A stretch of 11,589 bases of DNA from Bacteroidales bacterium (GCA_004557315.1 SFEH01000064.1:1-11589); one strand, 5' to 3'. Positions 5,813-11,589 are shown, counted from the stretch's first letter. Made by a program: numbers and translations. The notes: generated by a model not told the origin, from the sequence alone.

Positions 5813-6259
5813 ATGCTCATTACAATTACACGCAATCGCTTCAAGGGCGAAGTCGCTGAAGGCAAGCTCTTCATTGACGGTCTCTACGTCTGCGACACCC
5901 TCGAAAACTCCCGTTCTTGCCTCTCCTCTGGCTTCTATGCCATCCGCATCACGAAGTGCAAACAGCACAAGCGCAATGTTATCTGCGTCGAGAAATATGC
6001 AGATGAGAGGGGCAAGGCCTCGATGTGCCACAAGTGCAAGCTGAAGGAGATGGTATTCAACAATACTGTCATGCCGCAGTTCTGTCCGCAGATCAAGGCT
6101 GGGAATGGCGTGCATGGTCGCCGCGATGGCAGCATCATCGTCGGAACTCGCGCCACATTCGGATGCATCATCTCGCCTCGCTCAGCTTTCGACCTGCTCT
6201 ATGAGCGCATCCGCAAGAATATTGAACGAGGGAAACATGTGTCGCTTGAAATTTCTTAA
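5813..6259 (+). CDS. DUF5675 family protein, L,D-transpeptidase-like motif
   Basis: A 148-residue protein from the ATG at 5813; an in-frame ATG at 5795 would add MLNVKF encoded by the heptamer array. It matches the DUF5675 pattern found at the ends of Bacteroidetes phage-like and mobile-element operons: an N-terminal beta region (ITRNRFKGEVAEGKLFIDG, CDTLE), a GFYAI turn, and a conserved C-terminus (GNGVHGRRDGSIIVG...GCI). H101 and C118 are spaced 17 apart in a form like the HG...GC catalytic motif of YkuD L,D-transpeptidases, so action on peptidoglycan is possible. There is no signal peptide, so it would need lysis, a holin or another route to reach the wall. Several extra cysteines (C49, C58, C72, C75, C91) may bind metal. 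It lies last in the replication operon, nine bases before repeat copy 2. Confidence 0.78.
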   Translation: MLITITRNRFKGEVAEGKLFIDGLYVCDTLENSRSCLSSGFYAIRITKCKQHKRNVICVEKYADERGKASMCHKCKLKEMVFNNTVMPQFCPQIKAGNGVHGRRDGSIIVGTRATFGCIISPRSAFDLLYERIRKNIERGKHVSLEIS

Positions 6260-6267
6260 AGTTTTAA

Positions 6268-6427
6268 TTTTTGGGGAGATAAAGAAGTTAAAGAAGATAA
6301 AGAAGATAAAGACAAATGAAGTTTGTCAACAAAAATATTCTCCTTTCTCTAAAATTATTTGTAACGACAATGCAACTATTGTCTTTATCTCCTTTATCTT
6401 CTTTATCTCCTTTAACTTCCCCAAAAA
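6268..6427 (+). repeat. inverted-arm repeat, 9-bp-unit family, copy 2
   Basis: A compact, complete copy of 160 bp. It has perfect 10-bp outer ends, TTTTTGGGGA (6268-6277) and TCCCCAAAAA (6418-6427), four purine 9-mers on the left (GATAAAGAA, GTTAAAGAA, GATAAAGAA, GATAAAGAC) and four complementary 9-mers on the right. The centre holds hairpins GACAAA/TTTGTC (6311-6327, loop TGAAG) and GACAAT/ATTGTC (6366-6383, loop GCAACT). The core between the arms is nearly identical to copy 3. It sits between convergent transcription units, nine bases after the DUF5675 stop and 21 bases before the tRNA 3' end, so a bidirectional terminator function is plausible. Confidence 0.9.
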
Positions 6428-6448
6428 GAGGTGGCGAATGAAATGTTG

Positions 6449-6521
<73 letters not shown>

Positions 6522-6538
6522 ATTATTTTTTGAACGCG

Positions 6539-6569
6539 CAAAGATAGGGAATTTCTGTCAAAGTGCCAA
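6539..6569 (-). promoter_or_regulatory. tRNA-Thr promoter
   Basis: On the minus strand, TTGG (complement of 6566-6569), a 19-bp spacer and TATCTTTG (6539-6546) make a near-ideal Bacteroidetes promoter. The start predicted at about 6532 is a short leader away from the tRNA 5' end at 6521. It lies directly downstream of the stop codon of the GNAT-like gene. Confidence 0.75.
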
Positions 6570-6578
6570 GTTTTTTGG

Positions 6579-7712
6579 CTAAATTCTGCATATAAAAGTT
6601 GCGCGACGCCGATTTATCTCGTAATCGAAGTACTTCCACTGCTCCTGAACCTTGGTGTTTTCGACCAGCTGCGGATAGGCCGACACATAGCGATAGCCAT
6701 TGCGGCGACCCACTTCGATGAGGTCGGTGAAGATGAGCGACGTGACTCCCTTGCCCTGAAAATCGGGACGCACGCCGATGAGCATGAGGTCCCAGATGTC
6801 GGTTCCGCCTCGCTTGTGCATCGCCTTGAGCAGGTGATACCAGCCCATGGGGAACAGATGCCCCTTGGCCTTCTGCTGTGCGCGCGACATGGATGGGCAG
6901 GTGATGGCAAAGCCTATGAGGTTGTCGTCGTGATCGGCCACAAGGCGGATGCAGTCGAGTCGCAACATAGGCAGGTAGAGGCCGATGTAATAGTCGATCT
7001 GGCTGTCGTCGAGCTCCGACACGCAATAGAGTGGCGAGTAGGTCTCGTTGAGCAGATAGAAGATCTTGCGACCCCACTTCTCGCGCAGGCGCTTGCGGCT
7101 GGTCTCGGAGAACGAACGCAGGCCATAGCGCGTCCTGACGAACTCGGCCACCTTGCGGTGCTTGTCGGTGATCTGCTCGGGCACGGGGATGACATACTCG
7201 TTCCAGCGAGCATCGACATCAAGCCCATAAGCCATGAAGTGGTCGATGTAGTAAGGATGGTTGTAGATGGTTGACATGGTCGAGAGCTGGTCGAAGCCTT
7301 CGGTCAACGCCCCCTCGTAGTCGAGATCGGTCATGCCCAGAGGTCCTGCAAGCGAATCCATGCCATGACTCCTGCCCCATTCAGCCACTGCATCGAGCAA
7401 AGCCTTGCTGACCTGCGGATCGTCGATAAAATCGACATAACCAAAACGGCAGAGCCGACGGTCTGCCTTCTGGTTATATCGCGGATTGATGAATCCGGCA
7501 ATCCTTCCTACAGGCTTGCCAGATTCATTGTATGCCATGAAGAAAACAGAGTCGCAGAAGCGGAAGGCTGGATTGCAGTGGGCATCGAGGTTATTGACCT
7601 CGTCGCTGATGATGGGCGGCACATAGCAATCGTTGCCCTTGTAAAGCTCGATGGCGAACTTGACAAAGCGCTTCAGCTGCTTGCGTCCTCTGATTTCCCT
7701 TATTGTGATCAT
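6579..7712 (-). CDS. GNAT-like N-acetyltransferase-family protein (YghO-like)
   Basis: A 377-residue soluble protein. It has the two-lobed layout of a family of large GNAT-like proteins that includes E. coli YghO, as I recall it. The N-terminal lobe carries SVFFMAYNESGKPVGRIAGFINP (residues 54-76), a typical GNAT beta-hairpin. The C-terminal lobe carries GVRPDFQGKGVTSLIF (from residue 313), whose QGKG at 319-322 is the acetyl-CoA pyrophosphate loop (Q/R-x-x-G-x-G/A). The substrate is unknown. The start ATG lies three bases after the SulP stop codon, so the two are co-transcribed. Identity as GNAT-fold is fairly sure, but catalytic activity is not shown. Confidence 0.82.
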   Translation of the reverse strand: MITIREIRGRKQLKRFVKFAIELYKGNDCYVPPIISDEVNNLDAHCNPAFRFCDSVFFMAYNESGKPVGRIAGFINPRYNQKADRRLCRFGYVDFIDDPQVSKALLDAVAEWGRSHGMDSLAGPLGMTDLDYEGALTEGFDQLSTMSTIYNHPYYIDHFMAYGLDVDARWNEYVIPVPEQITDKHRKVAEFVRTRYGLRSFSETSRKRLREKWGRKIFYLLNETYSPLYCVSELDDSQIDYYIGLYLPMLRLDCIRLVADHDDNLIGFAITCPSMSRAQQKAKGHLFPMGWYHLLKAMHKRGGTDIWDLMLIGVRPDFQGKGVTSLIFTDLIEVGRRNGYRYVSAYPQLVENTKVQEQWKYFDYEINRRRATFICRI

Positions 7713-7715
7713 CGT

Positions 7716-9536
7716 TTATGCCTGATGATGGTGGTGATGATGGTGCTCATGCGGATGTGCTACCACCTCCTTGGCACGAGCCAATGCGCCATTGATATGG
7801 TCGTAGATGTTCTTCTCGCCTATGACGCCAAAGAGACTTGTGTGCCTGATGACGCGAAGCACGTCAGGACGCACGCCCGAGAGGATGACGCGGATGCCAT
7901 CTTCGTGGCTCTTCTCGACAAAGACCTCAAGGTTGTGGAGGCCTGTGGCATCGACAAACGGAACCTTGCGCATGCGGATGATGCGAACCACAGGGGTCTC
8001 GAAGGTCTGTGAGGCAAGTTCCTCGAATCGGTTGGCGATACCGAAGAAGAATGGGCCATCGATCTCATAGATCTGAACGCCTTCAGGAATCTCAAGATGC
8101 TCCTCGTCGCTTGTCACCATGATGTCGGAATCGTCGTGAACGGCTACTTCACCGTGGAGCAACGACACATGGCTGGTCGAAGCGATGCGACGGAGAAGGA
8201 GAAGACAGGCAAGCACGAGACCGAACTCGATGGCTACGGTGAGGTCGAAGATCACTGTAAGGAGGAAGGTGACCACAAGCACTGCGATGTCGCTCTTTGG
8301 GTTCTTGAACAATGCACGGCAAGTGCGCCAACCCGACATGTTGTATGACACGATGACGAGCACGCCTGCAAGACAAGCCATAGGGATATAGTTGGCCAAT
8401 GGCATGAGCACCAAGAGGATGAGCAGGAGCACGAGGGCATGGATCACACCAGCCACAGGGGTCTTGCCTCCGTTGTTGATATTGGTCATGGTGCGTGCGA
8501 TAGCGCCAGTGGCAGGGATACCGCCGAAGAGTGGCGACACGATATTTGCCACACCCTGTCCGATGAGCTCGGTGTTGGAGTTGTGGCGATCGCCAATCAC
8601 ACCATCGGCAACGGCAGCCGAAAGGAGCGACTCGATGGCACCAAGGATGGCGATGGTGAACGCGATAGGCATGAGGCTGCGGATCATGTCGTAGGTGATG
8701 GTAGGAACAACCATCTGTGGGAGCTTTGCCTCAATCTCGAAGCGGTCGCCAATGGTGTCAATGCCCTCAATGCCAAGGAAATGCTTCATTCCGAGCACGA
8801 TCAATGTGCCGAAGATGATGGCATAGAGCGAACCAGGGATCTTGTTCAATCCAGGTACTCGCTTGAATGCCTTTGGCGAGAAGATGATGATGAGCACACT
8901 CGCAATGGCAACGACGAAGTTCCAGAGATTGAAGGTGTCAATATGCTGGAAATAGCAGATCCACTTGCCGATAAAGTCACCAGGAGTCTTGAGCGGAGCC
9001 ATGAGCTGTGCGCCTGTCTCGGGGTCGATGACTGGCATTCCGTCTTCGCCCACCACTGCCTGCTTCAGTCCGAAAATATCGCCCATCTGTGTCGTGAAGA
9101 TGGTCAGGGCAATACCTGCGGTGAAACCGATGATGATAGGATAAGGGATGAACTTGATGACGGTGCCGAGCTTGAACACACCCATGAGGATGAGGAGCAC
9201 ACCGGCAAGGATGGTGGCAATGGTGAGACCAAGCAAGCCGTATTCAGGATTGGTGACAATGCCATAGATGATGACGATGAAGGCTCCGGTTGGACCGCCG
9301 ATCTGAACCTTCGAACCACCTAATACCGAGATGATGAAACCTGCAACGATGGCAGTGATGATGCCCTTTTCAGGCGACACACCGCTCGCAATGCCGAATG
9401 CAATTGCCAATGGAAGGGCTACGATACCTGTGATGAGTCCGGCCAAGGCGTCCTGACCGAACTTCTGCTTGTCGTAGTCCTTTAGGCAACTGAAGAATTT
9501 CGGCTTGAAATCGAAAAGCGAAATGATATTCTTCAT
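7716..9536 (-). CDS. SulP-family inorganic anion transporter with STAS domain
   Basis: A 606-residue inner-membrane transporter of the SLC26/SulP family, moving sulfate, bicarbonate or a similar anion. The start MKNIISLFDFKPKF leads into the family signature DALAGLITGIVALPLAIAFG (residues about 28-47), followed by many hydrophobic segments to about residue 445. The cytoplasmic STAS domain spans roughly 475-590, with VPFVDATGL at the position of the regulatory DSxG-type loop of anti-sigma antagonists. The protein ends in HPHEHHHHHHHQA: seven consecutive histidines encoded by mixed CAC/CAT codons, an unusual natural metal-binding tail. The substrate cannot be told from sequence. Only 45 bp separate it from upp upstream, with no clear promoter between them, so upp, this gene and the GNAT-like gene probably form one transcript. 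Confidence 0.93.
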   Translation of the reverse strand: MKNIISLFDFKPKFFSCLKDYDKQKFGQDALAGLITGIVALPLAIAFGIASGVSPEKGIITAIVAGFIISVLGGSKVQIGGPTGAFIVIIYGIVTNPEYGLLGLTIATILAGVLLILMGVFKLGTVIKFIPYPIIIGFTAGIALTIFTTQMGDIFGLKQAVVGEDGMPVIDPETGAQLMAPLKTPGDFIGKWICYFQHIDTFNLWNFVVAIASVLIIIFSPKAFKRVPGLNKIPGSLYAIIFGTLIVLGMKHFLGIEGIDTIGDRFEIEAKLPQMVVPTITYDMIRSLMPIAFTIAILGAIESLLSAAVADGVIGDRHNSNTELIGQGVANIVSPLFGGIPATGAIARTMTNINNGGKTPVAGVIHALVLLLILLVLMPLANYIPMACLAGVLVIVSYNMSGWRTCRALFKNPKSDIAVLVVTFLLTVIFDLTVAIEFGLVLACLLLLRRIASTSHVSLLHGEVAVHDDSDIMVTSDEEHLEIPEGVQIYEIDGPFFFGIANRFEELASQTFETPVVRIIRMRKVPFVDATGLHNLEVFVEKSHEDGIRVILSGVRPDVLRVIRHTSLFGVIGEKNIYDHINGALARAKEVVAHPHEHHHHHHHQA

Positions 9537-9581
9537 ACCACAAAAAAAACAATACCTTAAAAATAATATATTATACTGCTG

Positions 9582-10229
9582 TTACTTTTCACCAAAAGCA
9601 AGATCACCAGCATCGCCCAGCCCTGGCACGATGTACTTGTGCTGATTGAGGAACTCATCGACAGCAGCTACCCATACGGTAGCGTCTTCTGGCAGCTTGT
9701 CCTCAAGATACTCGATGGCCTGACGGCTCGCGATGAGCGATACCACATGAAGCTTCTTAGGAGTGCCCTTGGCAAGGAGAGCCTCGTAGGCGAGCTCCAT
9801 CGAACAGCCAGTGGCAAGCATGGGGTCGCAGAGCACAAGCACCTTGTCGTCGATCGAAGGCGAAGCGATATACTCAACATGGACATCGAAGTTGTAGTCG
9901 TCGTTGTACTTGCGGTATGCGCTCACGAAAGCATTCTCTGCATCGTCGAAAAAGTTGAGCACACCCTGATGGAGAGGCAAGCCAGCACGGAGGATGGCAG
10001 CCACCACAAGCTGATCGCTTGGCACTCTCGCCTCGGCAATGCCAAGAGGTGTGGTGACATCCTGTGTCTCGTAGCTCAGCTCGCGGCTTATCTCGTAGGC
10101 AATGATTTCACCGATACGCTGCACGTTGGTGCGGAAACGGATGCGGTCGTTCTGGATGTTCACATCGCGTATTTCAGCGAGGAACTTGTTTAACACTGAA
10201 TTGGTCTTTGAGAAATCTACAACTTTCAT
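9582..10229 (-). CDS. upp: uracil phosphoribosyltransferase
   Basis: A 215-residue cytoplasmic enzyme that salvages uracil: uracil plus PRPP gives UMP and pyrophosphate. Landmarks are ISRELSYETQDVTTPLG (48-63), AAILRAGLPLHQG (77-89), the PRPP loop VLVLCDPMLATGCSM (130-144; family usually DPMLATGGS, here one Gly is Cys), and the uracil-binding C-terminal loop YIVPGLGDAGD (199-209). The start is the ATG at 10229, not the longer open frame from 10367, because family similarity begins at MKVVDF and a promoter (-7 at 10279-10286) lies inside that extension. Likely the first gene of a transcript with the SulP transporter. Confidence 0.95.
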   Translation of the reverse strand: MKVVDFSKTNSVLNKFLAEIRDVNIQNDRIRFRTNVQRIGEIIAYEISRELSYETQDVTTPLGIAEARVPSDQLVVAAILRAGLPLHQGVLNFFDDAENAFVSAYRKYNDDYNFDVHVEYIASPSIDDKVLVLCDPMLATGCSMELAYEALLAKGTPKKLHVVSLIASRQAIEYLEDKLPEDATVWVAAVDEFLNQHKYIVPGLGDAGDLAFGEK

Positions 10230-10278
10230 AATATACTTGTTATTGAATATTCGGCATGCGAGCACAGAATTATTTCTG

Positions 10279-10306
10279 CAAAAGTAATGATTTTTTGCAT
10301 TTCTTG
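10279..10306 (-). promoter_or_regulatory. upp promoter
   Basis: TACTTTTG on the minus strand (10279-10286) matches the TAnnTTTG -7 box exactly and lies 50 bp before the upp ATG. The -33 region near 10303-10306 (TTCA on the minus strand) is weak. A divergent plus-strand promoter lies about 20 bp further on, so the two transcription units may interfere. Confidence 0.5.
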
Positions 10307-10326
10307 AACATTTTTCACCAAAACTC

Positions 10327-10357
10327 TTGCATCGTACATAAATATTCAAGAACTTTG
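10327..10357 (+). promoter_or_regulatory. possible promoter of the alpha/beta hydrolase gene
   Basis: TTGC (10327-10330), exactly 19 bp, then GAACTTTG (10350-10357), one base off the -7 consensus. A start near 10364 would give a leader of about 115 nt consisting almost entirely of the 8-bp-unit repeat copy B. Confidence 0.45.
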
Positions 10358-10380
10358 CAAGCCACATTTTATAATAATAA

Positions 10381-10476
10381 GGTTTTAAGGTTATATGGTT
10401 TTGAGGTTTTAAGGTAGCTCCGCGCTGTCAAAGATCCTCAAAACCTTAAAACCTTAAAACCTCAAAACCTCAAAAA
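10381..10476 (+). repeat. inverted-arm repeat, 8-bp-unit family, copy B
   Basis: Left arm units GGTTTTAA, GGTTATAT, GGTTTTGA and GGTTTTAA (10381-10412). The core at 10413-10433 starts GGTAGCTCCGCGCTG. Right arm units are CCTCAAAA, CCTTAAAA (twice), CCTCAAAA and CCTCAAAA (about 10437-10476). The core matches copy A with one mismatch but in the opposite orientation. The arms are complementary unit by unit, so the leader RNA could fold as a long hairpin that ends two bases before the hydrolase ATG at 10479, where the ribosome must bind. Confidence 0.88.
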
Positions 10477-10478
10477 AG

Positions 10479-11069
10479 ATGAAAAAGATACTTTATATCC
10501 ACGGTTTCAGTTCGGCTGGTTCGACAGGCACAGCCACTTTGATGCGCAACATGCTCTACGAAAAGGACGTCCGCGTGGTGTCGCCCGATGTTCCTGTATC
10601 GCCTCTCGAAGCCTTGCAGTTTCTGAAGGACTATGCGGCACAGGAGCAGCCCGACCTCATCATCGGCACCTCGATGGGAGGCATGTATGCCGAGCAGCTC
10701 CGTGGCTACAAGCGCATTCTGGTCAATCCGTCGTTCCACATGGCTCGCCTCCTCACCTTCCGCGGCTTGGGCAACTATGACTTCCAGAACAAGCGTGCCG
10801 ATGGTGCCACACGATTCAAGGTTGACAAGCAGATGATAGCCGAGTTCAAGGAGGTCGAGAAGCTGTCGTTCAAGGGATTGACGCCCGAGGACAAGAAGAA
10901 CGTCTATGGCCTGTTTGGGCGCAACGATCCTACTGTCCACACGCAGGACGACTATACGAAAGTCTATGGCAAGGAGCACTTCGTGGTGTTCGAAGGCGAG
11001 CATCGGCTCAACGATAAAGTGCTGAAACACGATGTGTTGCCGATAATTATGGAAATCTTAGGGCTATAA
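10479..11069 (+). CDS. YqiA/YcfP-family alpha/beta hydrolase
   Basis: A 196-residue cytoplasmic esterase-like protein. The N-terminus MKKILYIHGFSSAGS carries the first core strand and the HGF oxyanion segment. The nucleophile elbow GTSMGG puts the catalytic serine at S65. The acid is D150 in FGRNDPTV and the histidine H175 in EGEHRL, completing a Ser-Asp-His triad in the right order. Length and motifs fit the small UPF0227/YqiA-YcfP group, whose physiological substrate is not established; E. coli YqiA cleaves short acyl esters in vitro as I recall. It stands alone between a repeat-filled leader and a terminator hairpin at 11118-11144. Confidence 0.85.
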   Translation: MKKILYIHGFSSAGSTGTATLMRNMLYEKDVRVVSPDVPVSPLEALQFLKDYAAQEQPDLIIGTSMGGMYAEQLRGYKRILVNPSFHMARLLTFRGLGNYDFQNKRADGATRFKVDKQMIAEFKEVEKLSFKGLTPEDKKNVYGLFGRNDPTVHTQDDYTKVYGKEHFVVFEGEHRLNDKVLKHDVLPIIMEILGL

Positions 11070-11117
11070 ACATGCGTTTTTAAAACTGCAAATAGCAAAA
11101 GCATTACAAAAGTGTGA

Positions 11118-11144
11118 AAAAGTCATCAAAATTCGATGATTTTT
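11118..11144. terminator. likely terminator of the hydrolase gene
   Basis: AAAAGTCATC pairs with GATGATTTTT across a 7-nt loop: ten pairs including one G-T. The stem ends in A-rich sequence on one side and T-rich on the other, so it could act in both directions. It lies about 50 bp after the hydrolase stop. The stem is AT-rich, so strength is uncertain. Confidence 0.5.
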
Positions 11145-11164
11145 GCAAATAATTGTAAAATTGT

Positions 11165-11195
11165 TTTGTGCAATGGATTTTCTGCTGTAAATTTG
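11165..11195 (+). promoter_or_regulatory. orphan promoter, near consensus
   Basis: TTTG (11165-11168), exactly 19 bp, and TAAATTTG (11188-11195) make one of the best promoters in the window. No ORF of useful length follows it; the first ATG (11205) gives six codons. A terminator hairpin follows at 11294-11328. Confidence 0.65.
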
Positions 11196-11200
11196 CACTC

Positions 11201-11328
11201 GAAAATGAAAAAGATAGATTTATAGGTAATGTTACAGTAATTGATTTTTACTTTTCTAAATCATTGTTTGTTTTGGTAAGTGTGTATTTTAAGAAAATGA
11301 GCCGATGTGATATTGGTTCATTTTTTTT
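11201..11328 (+). ncRNA. candidate small RNA of about 130 nt between promoter and terminator
   Basis: The segment starts at the expected transcription start for the promoter at 11165-11195 and ends at an intrinsic terminator. It contains no ORF longer than a few codons from an internal start; the longer open frame here begins upstream of the predicted transcription start. It is AT-rich, and apart from the terminator stem I see no strong fold and no known RNA family. It may be a small RNA, or simply a short untranslated transcript. Confidence 0.35.
11294..11328 (+). terminator. intrinsic terminator
   Basis: AAAATGAGCC (11294-11303) pairs with GGTTCATTTT (11315-11324), ten pairs with one G-T, around an 11-nt loop. 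An eight-T run occupies 11321-11328. This is the textbook stem plus T-tract form and the clearest terminator in the window. Confidence 0.7.
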
Positions 11329-11338
11329 GTGCTCTTTC

Positions 11339-11369
11339 TTGGGGTTATGGAATAAATATAGTATCTTTG
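11339..11369 (+). promoter_or_regulatory. promoter reading into repeat copy 3
   Basis: TTGG (11339-11342), exactly 19 bp, and TATCTTTG (11362-11369), the same boxes and spacing as the tRNA promoter. The expected start near 11376 would transcribe a 14-codon ORF (ATG 11380) and then the inverted-arm repeat copy 3. What lies beyond the window edge is unknown. Confidence 0.65.
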
Positions 11370-11410
11370 CGGCTGAAAAATGAATTTTATGAAGATAAAG
11401 ACAGATGTCA

Positions 11411-11589
11411 ATTTAGGAAGTTAAAGAAGATAAAGAAGATAAAGAAGATAAAGAAGATAAAGAAGATAAAGAAGATAAAGAAGATAAAGACAAATGAAGT
11501 TTGTCAACAAAAATATTCTCCTTTCTCTAAAAATTATTTGTAACGACAATGCAGCTATTGTCTTTATCTTCCTTTATCTTCTTTATCTC
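11411..11589 (+). repeat. inverted-arm repeat, 9-bp-unit family, copy 3 (cut by window end)
   Basis: The left arm has GTTAAAGAA (11420-11428), then six GATAAAGAA and one GATAAAGAC (11429-11491), more units than the other copies. Hairpins GACAAA/TTTGTC (11489-11505, loop TGAAG) and GACAAT/ATTGTC (11545-11562, loop GCAGCT) lie in a core that differs from copy 2 by one inserted A and one A-to-G change. The right pyrimidine arm runs off the window. Same orientation as copies 1 and 2. Confidence 0.88.

Noticed and set aside
8439..9323. A 294-codon open frame on the plus strand opposite the SulP gene
   Set aside because: It lies wholly antisense to a clearly conserved transporter; its sequence is rich in Asp, Glu, His and Arg, as expected from the complement of hydrophobic codons, and shows no domain.
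9582..10367. A longer 261-residue start for uracil phosphoribosyltransferase
   Set aside because: The first 46 residues have no family similarity and cross a promoter; the ATG at 10229 (MKVVDF) gives the usual length.
11168..11383. A 71-codon ORF downstream of the orphan promoter
   Set aside because: It begins upstream of the predicted transcription start with a non-ATG codon, runs through a terminator hairpin, and has low-complexity composition.
11307..11543. A 78-codon ORF with a KKIKKIKKIK run over repeat copy 3, and a similar one over copy 2
   Set aside because: The run is a translation of the 9-bp units; a single-base insertion between copies 2 and 3 shifts the frame without other change, so it is not under coding selection.

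Overview
The window looks like a chromosomal segment of a Bacteroidales bacterium, most likely of the Prevotella/Segatella kind. Three things point there. The promoters fit the Bacteroidetes form TTG/TTTG, a 19-20 bp spacer, then TAnnTTTG, and recur in front of genes and the tRNA. The transposase is the DUF4372-type IS4 class that is common in Bacteroides and Prevotella. The accessory gene families (DUF3987 protein, CHC2/TOPRIM primase, DUF5675 protein) are also typical of that order. Family names were assigned by reading motifs, with no database search.

Layout. Positions 1-1330 hold a broken IS4-family insertion sequence on the minus strand. It keeps its promoter, start and catalytic core but loses its C-terminus at about 271, where it joins unrelated DNA with short direct and inverted repeats. 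Positions 1330-1897 are non-coding: a TA/CG alternating tract, a TTTAACA heptamer array, a large inverted-arm repeat, and a promoter with a palindrome over its -7 box. Positions 1898-6259 are a plus-strand accessory module: an unknown 160-aa protein, two overlapping micro-ORFs, a small possible OB-fold protein, an unknown 104-aa protein, a DUF3987-like protein, a zinc-finger/TOPRIM primase, and a DUF5675 protein with an L,D-transpeptidase-like motif. The last five are tightly packed and look like one replication-centred operon from a mobile element or phage-like satellite. No integrase is visible. Positions 6449-6521 hold tRNA-Thr(CGU) on the minus strand. Positions 6579-10229 hold a minus-strand housekeeping set: upp, then a SulP transporter, then a GNAT-like protein. 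Positions 10479-11069 hold a plus-strand YqiA/YcfP-type hydrolase. The rest is AT-rich and contains two orphan promoters and two likely terminators.

The most striking feature is not a gene. Families of dispersed repeats are built from very short units. One has arms of 9-bp units (GATAAAGAA/GTTAAAGAA) in inverted orientation around a core with two mini-hairpins; it occurs at 1478-1731, 6268-6427 and 11411-11589, always in the same orientation. A second has arms of 8-bp units (GGTTTTAA/GGTTTTGA) around a nearly identical 21-nt core; it occurs at 2631-2746 and 10381-10476, in opposite orientations, both times immediately ahead of a start codon. A third is an array of 7-bp units (TTTAACA/TGTTAAA) at 1457-1480 and 5782-5809. 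The first two 9-bp-unit copies bracket the replication module, and the 7-bp array forms the stop/start junction between the primase and the DUF5675 gene. This set of variable-arm elements is the best candidate for something undescribed.
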